A DNA stretch of 64,000 bases from Polynucleobacter sp. 80A-SIGWE (GCF_018882295.1 NZ_JACVOR010000002.1:248001-312000), one strand, 5' to 3'; numbered from the stretch's first letter, positions 9,439-19,479 are shown. Notes: generated by a model not told the origin, from the letters alone. Translations and numbers: made by a program.

Positions 9439-10650
9439 ATGATTCAGATTGCAACCTCCTGGCTACTATTACTACCAGTCATGTTTGGCATTGGCTGGTT
9501 GGCTTCGCGCTGGGATTTGCGTCTTGAGAATCGCATGGATGAGCGCGAGCGCATGCGCCAGCAGCGTTCAACCTTTAAAGGTTTAAGTCTCTTATTGAAT
9601 GAGCAGCCGGATCAGGCGATTGAAACCTTGGTCAAAATCGCTCAACTTGATCCTGAAACCATTGAACTTCATTTTGCTTTAGGGAATTTATTCCGTCGCC
9701 GTGGTGAGACCGAGCGTGCAATTCGAGTTCACCAGCACCTTGCTAATCGTGATGACTTAAAGCCGCGCGATCGAGATCATGCCGCATATGAATTAGGCCG
9801 TGACTTTTTACGTGCAGGTCTATTAGATCGTGCCGAAGCATCATTAAATCGTGTGGGTGAAGGCAAGTTCGCCGCCCCTGCAAAAGAGAGTTTGCTGGAG
9901 ATGTATCAGATCGAGCGAGACTGGAAGAAAGCCATTATTGCTGCTAGTGAGCTTGAGGGCTTGCAAGGAAAATCCCACCATACTGAGATTGCCCAGTTTC
10001 ATTGCGAGTTGGGTCAAGAAGCATTGCGCCGCAAGGATTTGCCAGAGGTAGAGCAATCAGTTCAATTGGCCTTGCAAGCAGTTGCGCATCATGCGCGTGC
10101 GCTGATTTTGCAAGGGGATTATCTGATTGCAATGGATCGTCCAGCACAAGCTATCGAGGTATGGGCTGTCATTGCTAAAACACATCCTGCCTATATGCAT
10201 TTACTCGCAGATCGTTGGATGGCGGCGCACACCGCTCTGAATAAAGCGGATGAAGGCTTAAGCGCGCTCTGCGAATTATTAAAAACACAAGCTTCTGGTG
10301 AGTTGCTCGATATTGTTCAAAAGCACATGACTCAAATTCGTGGAGCTCAAGCTGCTGAAGTGATGCTAGTTGAAGTGATGCAGCATTCACCAAGCTTAAG
10401 TGCGCTTTCTAAGTTGGCCGAGACACGTTTGGCCTTAGCGGAAAGTAACGGTACGCCAGAGCGAGTATCGGATTTACAGGCAACACTCAGCTTGTTGAAA
10501 CAGCGCACAACTAGTTTGGCCCGCTATACCTGTGGCAATTGTGGTTTCCGTGCGAGACGTTTTTACTGGCAGTGCCCGGGTTGCAACCATTGGGAGGCTT
10601 ACTCCCCAAGACGTAGTGAGGGAGCCGTTCCTAGCGGCCCTTCAATGTAA
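9439..10650 (+). CDS. lapB: Lipopolysaccharide assembly protein B (TPR membrane protein)
   Basis: LapB/YciM family. An N-terminal membrane anchor (about residues 1-20) is followed by tetratricopeptide helices and a C-terminal rubredoxin-like zinc knuckle, CGNCGF...WQCPGCNHW. In E. coli it steers FtsH-mediated turnover of LpxC and so sets LPS synthesis. The 403 residues are close to the usual length. Neighbouring ugd, hldA and hldD also serve LPS or surface sugars. lapA, which usually precedes it, is not present; only the ihfB terminator lies upstream. Confidence 0.9.
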   Translation: MIQIATSWLLLLPVMFGIGWLASRWDLRLENRMDERERMRQQRSTFKGLSLLLNEQPDQAIETLVKIAQLDPETIELHFALGNLFRRRGETERAIRVHQHLANRDDLKPRDRDHAAYELGRDFLRAGLLDRAEASLNRVGEGKFAAPAKESLLEMYQIERDWKKAIIAASELEGLQGKSHHTEIAQFHCELGQEALRRKDLPEVEQSVQLALQAVAHHARALILQGDYLIAMDRPAQAIEVWAVIAKTHPAYMHLLADRWMAAHTALNKADEGLSALCELLKTQASGELLDIVQKHMTQIRGAQAAEVMLVEVMQHSPSLSALSKLAETRLALAESNGTPERVSDLQATLSLLKQRTTSLARYTCGNCGFRARRFYWQCPGCNHWEAYSPRRSEGAVPSGPSM

Positions 10651-10671
10651 TCTGAATTACTTGGAGATATC

Positions 10672-12036
10672 TTGAAAGTCACCATCATCGGCAGTGGTTA
10701 CGTTGGTCTTGTTACCGGCGCTTGTTTAGCAGAGCAGGGTAATAACGTCTTTTGCGTTGACGTAGATCCTAAGAAGATTGAGGTTCTCAATTCTGGTGGC
10801 GTACCGATTTACGAGCCAGGCCTCAAAGAGATGATTGGGCGTAATCGTGCTGCTGGCCGTTTGCAGTTCTCTACCGATATTGCCGCTTCTGTCGCTCATG
10901 GCGATATTCAATTTATTGCTGTTGGCACCCCTCCTGATGAAGATGGCTCAGCTGATCTTCAGTACGTTGTAGCGGCTGCTCGTAATATTGGTCGTCATAT
11001 GACCACCCCTAAAGTGATTGTCGATAAGTCGACTGTACCTGTTGGCACCGCTGATAAGGTTGGCGCTGCTATTGCTGAAGAGCTTCAAAAAAGAAGCCTC
11101 TCACCAGAGCTATGCTCCGTAGTCTCGAACCCTGAGTTCCTTAAAGAAGGTGCTGCAGTAGAAGACTTTATGCGCCCAGACCGCATTGTGATTGGTACGC
11201 AAAATACCCCAGCGGGTCTGCGCGCTAAAGAGCAAATGCGCAAGCTCTACGCCCCGTTTAACCGGAATCATGAGCGCACCTATTACATGGATGTCAAAAG
11301 CGCCGAGCTCACTAAATACGCCGCCAATGCCATGTTAGCTACCCGCATCTCCTTTATGAACGAGCTAGCCAATCTGGCTGACTTAGTCGGCGCTGATATT
11401 GAAGCAGTGCGCCAGGGGATTGGTTCAGACTCTCGTATTGGTTATGGATTTTTGTACTCTGGTACTGGCTATGGCGGTTCTTGCTTTCCAAAGGATGTTT
11501 CCGCTTTATCCAAAACAGCTATTGAGCATGGCAGAGATCTGAAGATCCTCGATGCCGTTGAAGCGGTCAATGAAGCCCAAAAGTACATCTTGGTAGAAAA
11601 GATTGAAAAACGCTTTGGTGCTGACCTTAAGGGTAAGAAGTTCGCTATGTGGGGTTTGGCATTTAAACCCAATACTGACGATATGCGTGAGGCCCCAAGT
11701 CGAGTGATTATTCAAGAGCTGGTCAAACGCGGAGCCCAGATTGTGGCTCACGATCCAGTAGCGATGCCAGAAACCAAACATTGCCTGGAGATGGACTTTA
11801 AAGGCAACCCAGAAGGCCTTAAACAAGTTACGTTGGTGGATGACCCGATGGCAGCAACCCAAGATGCGGATGCCTTGGTAATCGTTACTGAGTGGAAGGC
11901 CTTCCATAGCCCTGATTTTGAGCTTCTCAAAGCCAAACTCAAGAACCCCATCATCTTTGATGGCCGAAATCTATATGAGCCTCAAGCTATGCAAGAATTA
12001 GGCATTGAGTACCAAGGTATTGGTCGTCATAATTAA
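10672..12036 (+). CDS. ugd: UDP-glucose 6-dehydrogenase
   Basis: Oxidises UDP-glucose to UDP-glucuronate, a precursor for LPS modification and capsular sugars. The start is a TTG at 10672 preceded by a GGAG at 10663-10666; the product begins [20 protein letters not shown] with a Rossmann GxGxxG. The catalytic cysteine lies in [14 protein letters not shown] near residue 270, and [15 protein letters not shown] links the domains. The C-terminal [18 protein letters not shown] motif is present. 454 residues is normal. It lies 21 bp after lapB. Confidence 0.95.
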   Translation: MKVTIIGSGYVGLVTGACLAEQGNNVFCVDVDPKKIEVLNSGGVPIYEPGLKEMIGRNRAAGRLQFSTDIAASVAHGDIQFIAVGTPPDEDGSADLQYVVAAARNIGRHMTTPKVIVDKSTVPVGTADKVGAAIAEELQKRSLSPELCSVVSNPEFLKEGAAVEDFMRPDRIVIGTQNTPAGLRAKEQMRKLYAPFNRNHERTYYMDVKSAELTKYAANAMLATRISFMNELANLADLVGADIEAVRQGIGSDSRIGYGFLYSGTGYGGSCFPKDVSALSKTAIEHGRDLKILDAVEAVNEAQKYILVEKIEKRFGADLKGKKFAMWGLAFKPNTDDMREAPSRVIIQELVKRGAQIVAHDPVAMPETKHCLEMDFKGNPEGLKQVTLVDDPMAATQDADALVIVTEWKAFHSPDFELLKAKLKNPIIFDGRNLYEPQAMQELGIEYQGIGRHN

Positions 12037-12076
12037 TTAGAAGTAAAAAGTATCAATTAGAGAGATTAGTTACATC

Positions 12077-13006
12077 GTGGAAAAAGCTAACCGAGAACAA
12101 TTTTCTAAAGCCCGCTTATTAGTGGTGGGTGATGTCATGCTTGATCGCTACTGGTTTGGCGATACGAATCGTATTTCTCCGGAGGCACCGGTACCAGTTG
12201 TTCAAGTTGGCAAGATTGATGAGCGTTTAGGTGGCGCTGCCAACGTGGCACGCAACGTTGCGGCCCTTGGCGCAAAGACAACTATCCTGGGTGTGATTGG
12301 TGATGATGAGCCTGGTAATCGCGTTACCGAGTTGCTCAAGTCAAGTGGTGTCGATAGCCAGCTTGAAATTGATAGCAAAGTTCCGACTACTGTGAAGTTG
12401 CGTGTGATTGCAAGACAGCAGCAATTGATTCGTTTGGATTTTGAAGAGGCTCCTAGTGAGGCTGCTTTGGCTCACAAGCTAGAGCGCTACGAGAAGTTGG
12501 TGGGCGATGCTGATGTGGTGATTTTGTCTGATTACGGCAAAGGCGCCTTAGGTCAGGTAGCCTTGATGATTGAGCAAGCACGCGCTCAAAAGAAAATGAT
12601 CCTGGTTGATCCTAAGGGTGATGACTACGCCAAATATCGTGGTGCCACAGTGCTCACACCAAACCGCAGTGAGTTGCGTCAGGTAGTTGGTCAGTGGACT
12701 AGCGAAGAAGATCTCACAAAGAGAGCGCAGGATCTCAGAAAATCTTTAGACCTTGAGGCGCTTCTGCTTACTCGCTCTGAAGAGGGTATGAGCTTATTTA
12801 CCGATGCCGGAGTGAGTCACGTTAAGGCGCAGGCGCGTGAAGTATTTGATGTGTCTGGTGCGGGCGATACTGTTATTGGCACGCTCGCAGTGGCCTTAGC
12901 AGCTGGATGGCCACTTGAAAGGGCGATGGCTTTGGCTAATCGAGCTGGTGGCATAGTGGTAGGCAAGTTAGGTACAGCCACCGTAACTTCTGAGGAATTG
13001 CAATGA
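12077..13006 (+). CDS. hldA: D-glycero-beta-D-manno-heptose-7-phosphate kinase
   Basis: PfkB-family sugar kinase that phosphorylates heptose-7-phosphate at C1 on the route to ADP-heptose for the LPS core. The GTG at 12077 is used. [15 protein letters not shown] is near residue 52 and the anion-hole motif [14 protein letters not shown] near residue 258. At 309 residues it has only the kinase domain: the adenylyltransferase domain found fused in enteric HldE is missing, as in other Burkholderiales where it is a separate gene. The stop overlaps the hldD start by 4 nt. Confidence 0.92.
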   Translation: MEKANREQFSKARLLVVGDVMLDRYWFGDTNRISPEAPVPVVQVGKIDERLGGAANVARNVAALGAKTTILGVIGDDEPGNRVTELLKSSGVDSQLEIDSKVPTTVKLRVIARQQQLIRLDFEEAPSEAALAHKLERYEKLVGDADVVILSDYGKGALGQVALMIEQARAQKKMILVDPKGDDYAKYRGATVLTPNRSELRQVVGQWTSEEDLTKRAQDLRKSLDLEALLLTRSEEGMSLFTDAGVSHVKAQAREVFDVSGAGDTVIGTLAVALAAGWPLERAMALANRAGGIVVGKLGTATVTSEELQ

Positions 13007-14022
13007 CGATTATCGTAACTGGCGCTGCTGGGTTTATTGGTGCCAATATTGTTCAGGCGCTCAATGCGCGTGGTGAGAAAAATATTATTGCGGTCGATGA
13101 TTTACGTCCCGCTGATAAGTACCGCAATCTTGCGGACTTAGACATCATTGATTACCTTGATAAAGACGAATTTCTGGAAGCATTTAGAAGTGGTCGCTTT
13201 GGCAAGGTGAGGGCAGTGTTTCATGAAGGGGCCTGCTCCGATACGATGGAAACTGACGGCATCTTCATGATGGCGAATAATTTCCGTTACACCATGGACT
13301 TGCTCGATATCTGCACTGAACAAAAAGTGCAGTTACTCTACGCCTCTTCAGCCGCCACTTATGGTGGTTCTGATGTATTTGTAGAGAGCCGTGAGCATGA
13401 GAAGCCATTAAATATTTATGGTTACTCTAAGTTCTTATTTGATCAGGTGATGCGCAAGCGCTTTGCTGAAAAATCCACTGCCGCTCAAGTGGTCGGATTT
13501 AGGTACTTCAATGTCTATGGCCCACGTGAATCCCACAAAGGTCGCATGGCCTCCGTAGCCTTTCATCAATACCACCAGTACAAGGCCAATGGCAAAGTTA
13601 AGCTTTTTGGTGAATATGGTGGTTATGGCGCTGGCGAGCAAAGTCGTGACTTTGTCTCGGTAGAGGACGTAGTAAAAGTGAATTTGTATTTCTTGGACCA
13701 CCCAGAAATCAGCGGTATCTTTAATTTGGGTAGCGGTCGTGCACAGCCATTCAATGATGTTGCTCATGCAGTAGCAAACGCTATGCGCAAAATTGATAAT
13801 GCCAATCCTGCTAGCTTAGAAGAGTTGGTAAAAGAAAAAGCGATTGAGTACATACCATTCCCAGATGCACTTAAAGGCAAGTATCAGTGCTTTACACAAG
13901 CGGATTTAACCAAGCTACGCGCGGCTGGATACTCAGAGCCCTTCTTAAATGTGGAGCAGGGCGTCAGTCGTTATATTGCCTGGCTATCGGCCAATGCAGA
14001 TTTCTTGGCAAGCCCGCTATAA
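13003..14022 (+). CDS. hldD: ADP-L-glycero-D-manno-heptose 6-epimerase
   Basis: Short-chain-dehydrogenase-type epimerase producing the heptose donor for LPS inner core. The N-terminal [14 protein letters not shown] binds [13 protein letters not shown] and the YGYSKFLFD motif hold the catalytic serine/threonine, tyrosine and lysine; [11 protein letters not shown] follows. 339 residues is the usual length. It overlaps hldA by 4 nt and ends the lapB-ugd-hldA-hldD run with an intrinsic terminator. Confidence 0.95.
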   Translation: MTIIVTGAAGFIGANIVQALNARGEKNIIAVDDLRPADKYRNLADLDIIDYLDKDEFLEAFRSGRFGKVRAVFHEGACSDTMETDGIFMMANNFRYTMDLLDICTEQKVQLLYASSAATYGGSDVFVESREHEKPLNIYGYSKFLFDQVMRKRFAEKSTAAQVVGFRYFNVYGPRESHKGRMASVAFHQYHQYKANGKVKLFGEYGGYGAGEQSRDFVSVEDVVKVNLYFLDHPEISGIFNLGSGRAQPFNDVAHAVANAMRKIDNANPASLEELVKEKAIEYIPFPDALKGKYQCFTQADLTKLRAAGYSEPFLNVEQGVSRYIAWLSANADFLASPL

Positions 14023-14068
14023 GTAGGTAAAAATAGTCAACCGACTGAATCTTCATTCGTTGTAACTG

Positions 14069-14100
14069 ATCCACTTGCACTTCGTGTAAGTGGATTTTTT
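14069..14100 (+). terminator. Intrinsic terminator after hldD
   Basis: ATCCACTTGCA (14069-14079) pairs with TGTAAGTGGAT (14085-14095), 11 bp with one G-U, around a CTTCG loop. A run of T ends at 14100. It closes the heptose operon. Confidence 0.88.
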
Positions 14101-14119
14101 ATTAACCGATGGAGATTAA

Positions 14120-14515
14120 ATGAATCAATTATTAAAGTCTTTGGTATTTTCAGTATTTGTAGCTGTCTCAGGATTAGCCGCAGCCTCACCAGTCAACGTT
14201 AATACCGCAACTCAGTCTGAGTTGGAAAGTATTAAAGGGATCGGACCATCCAAAGCGAAAACAATTATTGCCGAACGTTTGGATGGTGGGCATTTTCAGG
14301 ATGCCAATGACCTGCAAAAACGGGTGCGCGGTATTGGCATGAAATCCGTAGAAAAGATGGTGGATAACGGTTTAACCATTGAGGCCCCGAGTTCTTTTCG
14401 TGAACCGCACGGCAGGACTAATAAAGAGGGCTCCAAGGCTAGCAGACGTGGCTCACGCGGTCAAAGCGGTTCGCGCCATCCTGCGGATCGTGCGGAACCA
14501 AGCCGCCGAAATTAA
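14120..14515 (+). CDS. ComEA-like helix-hairpin-helix secreted protein
   Basis: 131 residues with a signal peptide (about 1-22, ending GLAAASP). A ComEA-type helix-hairpin-helix domain follows (VNVNTATQSELESIKGIGPSKAKTII, then a second VRGIGMKSVEKM hairpin). The last 40 residues form a Ser/Gly/Arg/Lys-rich tail. The family binds double-stranded DNA without sequence preference, and ComEA captures DNA in the periplasm during transformation. No other competence gene is adjacent, so a role in uptake is inferred only. A GGAG Shine-Dalgarno precedes the ATG. It is flanked by the hldD terminator and cysM. Confidence 0.8.
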   Translation: MNQLLKSLVFSVFVAVSGLAAASPVNVNTATQSELESIKGIGPSKAKTIIAERLDGGHFQDANDLQKRVRGIGMKSVEKMVDNGLTIEAPSSFREPHGRTNKEGSKASRRGSRGQSGSRHPADRAEPSRRN

Positions 14516-14520
14516 ACCCT

Positions 14521-14550
14521 TTTACGTCTAGCCTGGCTTATGGCTAAAAT
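14521..14550 (+). promoter_or_regulatory. Candidate cysM promoter (predicts leaderless mRNA)
   Basis: TTTACG (14521-14526) and TAAAAT (14545-14550) are 18 bp apart, each a 4/6 or 5/6 match to sigma-70 boxes. The -10 ends exactly 6 nt before the cysM ATG, so transcription would begin at or next to the A of ATG. No Shine-Dalgarno is visible in the intervening ggtttc. Confidence 0.5.
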
Positions 14551-14556
14551 GGTTTC

Positions 14557-15468
14557 ATGAGCACACCTTCATACCTAACTATTTCTCAGACCGTGGGTAA
14601 TACGCCCTTGGTTCGTTTGCAACGCATTCCTGGCGCAGAAAATGATTCCAAAAATAATCTGATCTTAGGAAAGTTGGAGGGTAATAATCCAGCGGGGTCG
14701 GTGAAAGACCGGCCTGCGCTGTCGATGATCTTGCGCGCCCAAGAGCGTGGCGAAATTAAACCTGGCGACACTCTCATTGAGGCTACTAGCGGCAATACTG
14801 GCATCGCATTGGCGATGACTGCTGCGATGTTGGGTTACAAGATGGTTTTAGTGATGCCTGAGAACCAGAGTATTGAGCGTCGACAAAGTATGGCTGCGTA
14901 TGGTGCTGAGCTAATTTTGACGGCTGCTTCTGGTGGCATGGAATTTGCCCGTGACTATGCGCTGCAATTACAGAAAGAGGGCCGCGGCAGATTGCTTGAT
15001 CAATTCGCGAATCCTGATAATCCACGTGCTCACATTGAAACTACTGGTCCAGAAATCTGGCGCGATACGGATGGCCAAGTGACCCATTTCATTTCTGCGA
15101 TGGGAACTACTGGAACAATCACTGGAGTTTCTACCTATCTGAAGTCCATGAATCCCAATATCCAAATTATTGGGGCTCAGCCAGAGGACGGTTCGCAAAT
15201 TCCAGGTATCCGTAAATGGGCTCCAGAGTATCTGCCGAAGATTTATCAAGGCGACAAGGTTGATCGCATCGAGTATGTGAGCCAAGCGGATGCTGAAGAA
15301 ATGGCCCGCCGCCTTGCGGCTGAAGAGGGTATTTTCTGTGGGATTTCAGCTGGCGGTGCTTTAGTAGTTGCCTTGCGAATCGCTCGCCAGGTAGAGAATG
15401 CGACGATTGTCTTTATCGTCTGCGACCGTGGTGATCGCTATCTGTCGACCGGAGTGTTCCCGGCGTAA
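14557..15468 (+). CDS. cysM: Cysteine synthase B (O-acetylserine sulfhydrylase)
   Basis: PLP enzyme that makes cysteine from O-acetylserine and sulfide or thiosulfate. The PLP lysine is in NPAGSVKDRPA near residue 50, the substrate loop is EATSGNTGIALA, and the phosphate-binding glycine loop is MGTTGTITG. The C-terminal ISAGGALVVALRIA and CDRGDRYLSTGVF match the CysM type. 303 residues is normal. Gene order hldD-(comEA-like)-cysM-mltB is common in Burkholderiales. It converges with mltB at a distance of only 20 bp. Confidence 0.94.
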   Translation: MSTPSYLTISQTVGNTPLVRLQRIPGAENDSKNNLILGKLEGNNPAGSVKDRPALSMILRAQERGEIKPGDTLIEATSGNTGIALAMTAAMLGYKMVLVMPENQSIERRQSMAAYGAELILTAASGGMEFARDYALQLQKEGRGRLLDQFANPDNPRAHIETTGPEIWRDTDGQVTHFISAMGTTGTITGVSTYLKSMNPNIQIIGAQPEDGSQIPGIRKWAPEYLPKIYQGDKVDRIEYVSQADAEEMARRLAAEEGIFCGISAGGALVVALRIARQVENATIVFIVCDRGDRYLSTGVFPA

Positions 15469-15488
15469 TACATTCAGCCAAAAGTGAA

Positions 15489-16757
15489 TTAAGTCTGCTT
15501 TGGTTTTTTCTTGCCAGCAGTCTTCTTGGGTTTGGATTTAACCGCTTCACCTGACTTTACTTCTGGCTTCGCTTTAGTTGAAGTTATGGGAACCACACTT
15601 TGGTTCTTGTATCCCAATGCTTCTGCAAACTCAGCAACGCTTTGTGCATAAAAGTAACTGCGGTTGTACTGCACAATCGTCAGGAAATTATTTAAACCAA
15701 CTACATAACGAACCTGATCATTGCCATACTTATCGGGGTAGGGAAGATCAACAATGAGCGCCTTACTTTGTGGTTCAACTCCACCTGATTGAAGGTCGCC
15801 TTGCTCTTTAGTCAATATGCCTTTTGCGATGAGTTCTTGAACTGAGTATTTCAGCTGAGGTTCGCCGTCAGCTAGGGCTCTCGCCTCACTGATGGCTCCC
15901 TCCTGCACAGGGAAGTAAATCGGCATTCCCGGTTGCCAGCCATGCTTTCTCATAAAGTTAGCCACACTAGCAATCGCATCCTTAGGGCTCTGCTTGAGGT
16001 CAATGTGCCCATCGCCATCACCATCTACTGCAAAGCTGCGAATGCTACTTGGCATGAATTGGGGTAATCCAATGGCGCCAGCATAAGAACTGTTCTGATT
16101 TAAGCAGGTATTGAAGCGAGTTTGATTCAATCCTTGCTTACTATTGTTGGCGGGCAAGCTGCCGCCGCCCTCGGTCCAGCACATGAGGATGAGTTCTTTA
16201 AGCTGGTCTTTAAAGAGCTGTTCTCGGCTAGCTTTGTTAGGTGTATCTGGATAGCTGAAGGCCAATGTAGAGAGCACATCCTTTACCCGGAAATTTCCAG
16301 TTTGACGGCCATAGATGGTTTCGATCCCAATAATGGAGACAATGACTTCCGCTGGAACTCCTGATTCTTGCTCAACCTTGCTCAAGAAAGCCTGGTTTTG
16401 CTCCCAAAAGGCCTTGCCGGCCTTGATGCGAACCGGTTCAATGAAACGCTTGCGATAGGCCACCCAATTCTTTTTAAAGGTGCCCGATGGGGGTAACACC
16501 AATTTGCGTATGGACGGAATCGTTTTAGCATCTGAGAAGCCTGATTCAAGGCTTGCCTGAGGGATTTCCTGGGTTTGGGCAATTTGGGCGATTAATTGAT
16601 TGAGGTTTTGGCTAAAACGGGCTTCTGTCGCGGCATCCTCAGACTGGTTTACGATAGTCTCTGTAGGGCTAACTTGCTGGATAGGGGTGCTTGAGCAGGC
16701 GCCAAGTAGTAGCGTTATGAAGAGTGTTGAAGCAAGGTAGGAGACACGAAAATTCAT
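15489..16757 (-). CDS. mltB: Membrane-bound lytic murein transglycosylase B
   Basis: Cleaves peptidoglycan glycan strands to 1,6-anhydromuropeptides at the outer membrane. The N-terminus is a lipoprotein signal with lipobox LLGAC, Cys21 being the lipidated residue. The catalytic glutamate is in SIIGIETIYGRQTG near residue 145, and AIGLPQFMPSS and DGDGHIDL are typical of the SLT_2/MltB fold. The last 20 residues are Lys/Pro-rich. 422 residues is within range. It is transcribed divergently from the HDAC-like gene across an AT-rich gap. Confidence 0.93.
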   Translation of the reverse strand: MNFRVSYLASTLFITLLLGACSSTPIQQVSPTETIVNQSEDAATEARFSQNLNQLIAQIAQTQEIPQASLESGFSDAKTIPSIRKLVLPPSGTFKKNWVAYRKRFIEPVRIKAGKAFWEQNQAFLSKVEQESGVPAEVIVSIIGIETIYGRQTGNFRVKDVLSTLAFSYPDTPNKASREQLFKDQLKELILMCWTEGGGSLPANNSKQGLNQTRFNTCLNQNSSYAGAIGLPQFMPSSIRSFAVDGDGDGHIDLKQSPKDAIASVANFMRKHGWQPGMPIYFPVQEGAISEARALADGEPQLKYSVQELIAKGILTKEQGDLQSGGVEPQSKALIVDLPYPDKYGNDQVRYVVGLNNFLTIVQYNRSYFYAQSVAEFAEALGYKNQSVVPITSTKAKPEVKSGEAVKSKPKKTAGKKKPKQT

Positions 16758-16840
16758 GGATAAGAAAATGGGTTTTTGAAGGGTTGGCAGGTTTTATTAG
16801 ATTATAAAAATTATAGTTTTGCTATTGAGGATTTCTAGTA

Positions 16841-17761
16841 ATGACAACAGGATACATAACTCATCCAGATTTTCTAAAACATGAGATGGGTAGTCATCAC
16901 CCCGAGTGCCCAGAGCGCATTCAGGCAATCAATGATCAACTCATTCGTAGCGGCATCGATCGCTTTCTGCACCATCTCGATGCGCCGTTAGCAACTGAAG
17001 ATCAACTGGAGTTGGTTCACAGTCCAGATCACATTGCCTTTGTTAAAGAGCGCTCACCAGCCAGCGGCTATTTCATGCTCGATGGTGACACCATCATGAA
17101 CCCGCACACTTGGAGCGCTGCGCTCCGTGCAGCAGGTGCCGCTATTGCGGGTGTTGATGCGGTGATGAAGGGCGAGGTTGAAAATGTATTTTGTGCAGTT
17201 CGCCCTCCTGGTCACCATGCAGAGCCAACTCGCTCCATGGGATTTTGTGTTTTTGATAACGTTGCTGTAGCTGCGCGCTATGCGATGGAGACATACGGCA
17301 TCGAACGTGTAGCCATCATCGATTTTGATGTGCATCACGGCAATGGAACTGAAGCTGCATTTTTTAATGATCCTAGTGTGCTCATGTGTAGCTTCTTCCA
17401 GCACCCGTTTTATCCATACAGCGGCTTGGATGGCGCCAATAATATGGTGAATGTCCCCTTGCCGGCTTCTACTCGAGGTGATGTCGTGCGCTCGATTGTT
17501 GAAGAGCAATGGTTGCCGCGTCTACGGGATTTTGAACCAGAGCTCATCATCATCTCTGCGGGCTTTGATGCTCACCGTGAGGATGATTTAGGGCAGATGG
17601 GCTTGGTAGAAGATGACTATGCCTGGATTACCAAGCAGCTTAAAGTCATTGCAAACCAATATGCCCAAGGCCGCATCGTCAGTTGCCTTGAGGGTGGCTA
17701 CAACCTTTCCGCATTAGGCCGTAGTGTGGTGGCGCACGTAAAGGCACTTGCCGACATTTAA
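16841..17761 (+). CDS. Histone deacetylase superfamily hydrolase
   Basis: Arginase/deacetylase-fold zinc hydrolase, 306 residues. The zinc and active-site motifs are all present: HHPECPERI near 20, RPPGHHAEP near 125, DFDVHHGNGTEAA near 163, SAGFDAHREDDLG near 245 and LEGGYN near 287. Bacterial members remove acetyl groups from polyamines, acetoin-related compounds or protein lysines. The closest-looking type is the class II HDAC-like/acetylpolyamine amidohydrolase group. A GAGG Shine-Dalgarno precedes the ATG. It is followed by an acyl-CoA ligase and ETF genes; the substrate cannot be read from sequence. Confidence 0.88.
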   Translation: MTTGYITHPDFLKHEMGSHHPECPERIQAINDQLIRSGIDRFLHHLDAPLATEDQLELVHSPDHIAFVKERSPASGYFMLDGDTIMNPHTWSAALRAAGAAIAGVDAVMKGEVENVFCAVRPPGHHAEPTRSMGFCVFDNVAVAARYAMETYGIERVAIIDFDVHHGNGTEAAFFNDPSVLMCSFFQHPFYPYSGLDGANNMVNVPLPASTRGDVVRSIVEEQWLPRLRDFEPELIIISAGFDAHREDDLGQMGLVEDDYAWITKQLKVIANQYAQGRIVSCLEGGYNLSALGRSVVAHVKALADI

Positions 17762-17807
17762 ACGTCATCGAAATTTAGATTAAAAAAGAGCAACATTCAA
17801 GGAACGC

Positions 17808-19460
17808 ATGGCTAATATTTTTGAGCAGGGTTTAGATCGTAACCCAGCGAATTTCACACCGATTACTCCACTATTGTTTCTTGAGCGATCAGCTGAAGTC
17901 TATCCAGACCGCTTGGCAATCATTCATGGCAAATTGCGTCAGACTTGGGGTCAGACCTATGAACGTTGCCGTCGCTTTGCAAGCGCGCTGCAAAAGCATG
18001 GCATTGGCTTAGGGGATACGGTTGCTGTGATGTTGCCCAATACGCCACCTATGGTTGAGGCGCATTTTGGTATTCCGATGGCTGGAGCGGTATTAAACGC
18101 CTTGAATACGCGTCTTGATGCAGAGTCAGTTGCCTTTATGTTGAATCATGGCGAAGCAAAAGTCGTGATCGTAGATCCAGAATTTTCTGGGGTAATGAAA
18201 AAAGCTCTCGAGATCGCCAAGAAAGAAAGTGGGCGCGAGTTTTTAGTGATTGATGCCGAAGAAAAAGAATTTGATGTTCCTGGCGAGAAGCTTGGCAAAC
18301 TCACTTATGAAAAATTCCTGTCTGAGGGCGATCCTCAATTTGCATGGCAAGTCCCTGCAGATGAATGGCAAGCGATTTGCCTGAATTACACCTCGGGAAC
18401 TACTGGCAATCCAAAGGGTGTGGTGTATCACCATCGCGGCGCAGCGATTAACGCTGTGTCGAATATTTTGGATTGGGATATTAATAAGCACCCCATTTAC
18501 CTCTGGACGCTCCCAATGTTCCATTGCAATGGCTGGTGTTTCCCATGGACGGTAGCTGCACGCGCTGGTATTAACGTCTGCCTACGTCGCGTGGATGCAC
18601 AACATATTTTTGCCGCTATCAAAGACCACGCTGTCACGCATTACTGCGCCGCCCCGATTGTGCATAACCTATTAGTGAATGCCCCTGATGAATTAAAAGA
18701 GGGAGTGCCTGCTGGCGTGAAAGGCTTAATTGCAGGTGCTGCACCTCCTGCTTCAATTATTGAGGGCATGGAAAAGCTTGGTTTTGATTTGACACACGTT
18801 TACGGATTAACTGAAGTTTATGGTCCGGCAGCTGTTTGTGTGAAGCAGGATGAGTGGAATGAAGTGGATATTGGTGAGAGAGCTCGTCTTAATGCTCGCC
18901 AAGGAGTTCGCTATCACATGCAACAAGCAATTGCCGTTCTTGATCCTGAAACCCTCGAACCCGTTCCCGCTGATGGCGAGACGATGGGTGAAATTATGTT
19001 TAAGGGCAACATCGCCATGAAGGGTTACCTTAAAAACGAGAAGGCAACCAAAGAGGCCTTCGAGGGAGGGTGGTTTCATTCGGGCGACTTAGCGGTGATG
19101 AACCCTGATGGCTATGTGAAGATGAAAGATCGTAGCAAGGACATCATTATTTCTGGCGGCGAAAATATTTCTTCCGTAGAGGTTGAAGATGTTCTCTATC
19201 GTCACCCTGCAGTAATAGCCGCTGCGGTTGTTGCGAAGCCTGATCCTAAGTGGGGCGAAACGCCTTGCGCCTTCCTAGAAATTAAGCCTGGTATGGAAGT
19301 GACCCCTGCTGACATCATCGCCCATTGCAAGCAGCATCTGGCTGGATTTAAGGTTCCAAGAGCGATTGTGTTCTGTGAGTTACCCAAGACCTCTACTGGC
19401 AAGATTCAGAAGTTTGAATTGCGAAAGCAGGCGGGATCCGCTTCAGCAATCGACGTCTAG
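17808..19460 (+). CDS. Acyl-CoA synthetase (AMP-forming), medium/long-chain type
   Basis: ANL-superfamily ligase activating a carboxylate with ATP and CoA, 550 residues. The P-loop is YTSGTTGNPKGVVYHHRG near residue 195. HVYGLTEVYGP, GWFHSGDLAVM and DRSKDIISGGENIS-type core motifs follow, and the C-terminal lysine is in PKTSTGKIQKFELR. It resembles the FadD3/AlkK-like dicarboxylate-CoA ligase PimA group common in beta-proteobacteria. A strong AAGGA precedes the ATG. With etfBA and an acyl-CoA dehydrogenase downstream, a fatty-acid oxidation role is likely; chain length is unknown. Confidence 0.88.
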   Translation: MANIFEQGLDRNPANFTPITPLLFLERSAEVYPDRLAIIHGKLRQTWGQTYERCRRFASALQKHGIGLGDTVAVMLPNTPPMVEAHFGIPMAGAVLNALNTRLDAESVAFMLNHGEAKVVIVDPEFSGVMKKALEIAKKESGREFLVIDAEEKEFDVPGEKLGKLTYEKFLSEGDPQFAWQVPADEWQAICLNYTSGTTGNPKGVVYHHRGAAINAVSNILDWDINKHPIYLWTLPMFHCNGWCFPWTVAARAGINVCLRRVDAQHIFAAIKDHAVTHYCAAPIVHNLLVNAPDELKEGVPAGVKGLIAGAAPPASIIEGMEKLGFDLTHVYGLTEVYGPAAVCVKQDEWNEVDIGERARLNARQGVRYHMQQAIAVLDPETLEPVPADGETMGEIMFKGNIAMKGYLKNEKATKEAFEGGWFHSGDLAVMNPDGYVKMKDRSKDIIISGGENISSVEVEDVLYRHPAVIAAAVVAKPDPKWGETPCAFLEIKPGMEVTPADIIAHCKQHLAGFKVPRAIVFCELPKTSTGKIQKFELRKQAGSASAIDV

Positions 19461-19479
19461 CCTTACCTGGCACTAGACG
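19454..19479 (+). promoter_or_regulatory. Inverted repeat upstream of etfB
   Basis: CGTCTAG (19454-19460) and CTAGACG (19473-19479) form a perfect 7-bp inverted repeat with a 12-bp spacer. It overlaps the stop codon of the acyl-CoA ligase and lies just before a TAAAAT box at 19482-19487. It could be an operator for etfBA or a weak terminator stem; there is no T-run after it. Confidence 0.35.

Noticed and set aside
11506..11907. 133-codon open frame antisense to ugd
   Set aside because: It is a shadow of the ugd coding sequence, with no ribosome-binding site and no recognisable domain.
17054..17509. 151-codon open frame antisense to the HDAC-like gene
   Set aside because: Composition and position are explained by the real gene on the plus strand; no start signals.
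14526..19463. ACGTCTAGCC shared upstream of cysM and etfB
   Set aside because: Repeated 10-mers are expected by chance in a 64-kb window, and the surrounding bases do not align.
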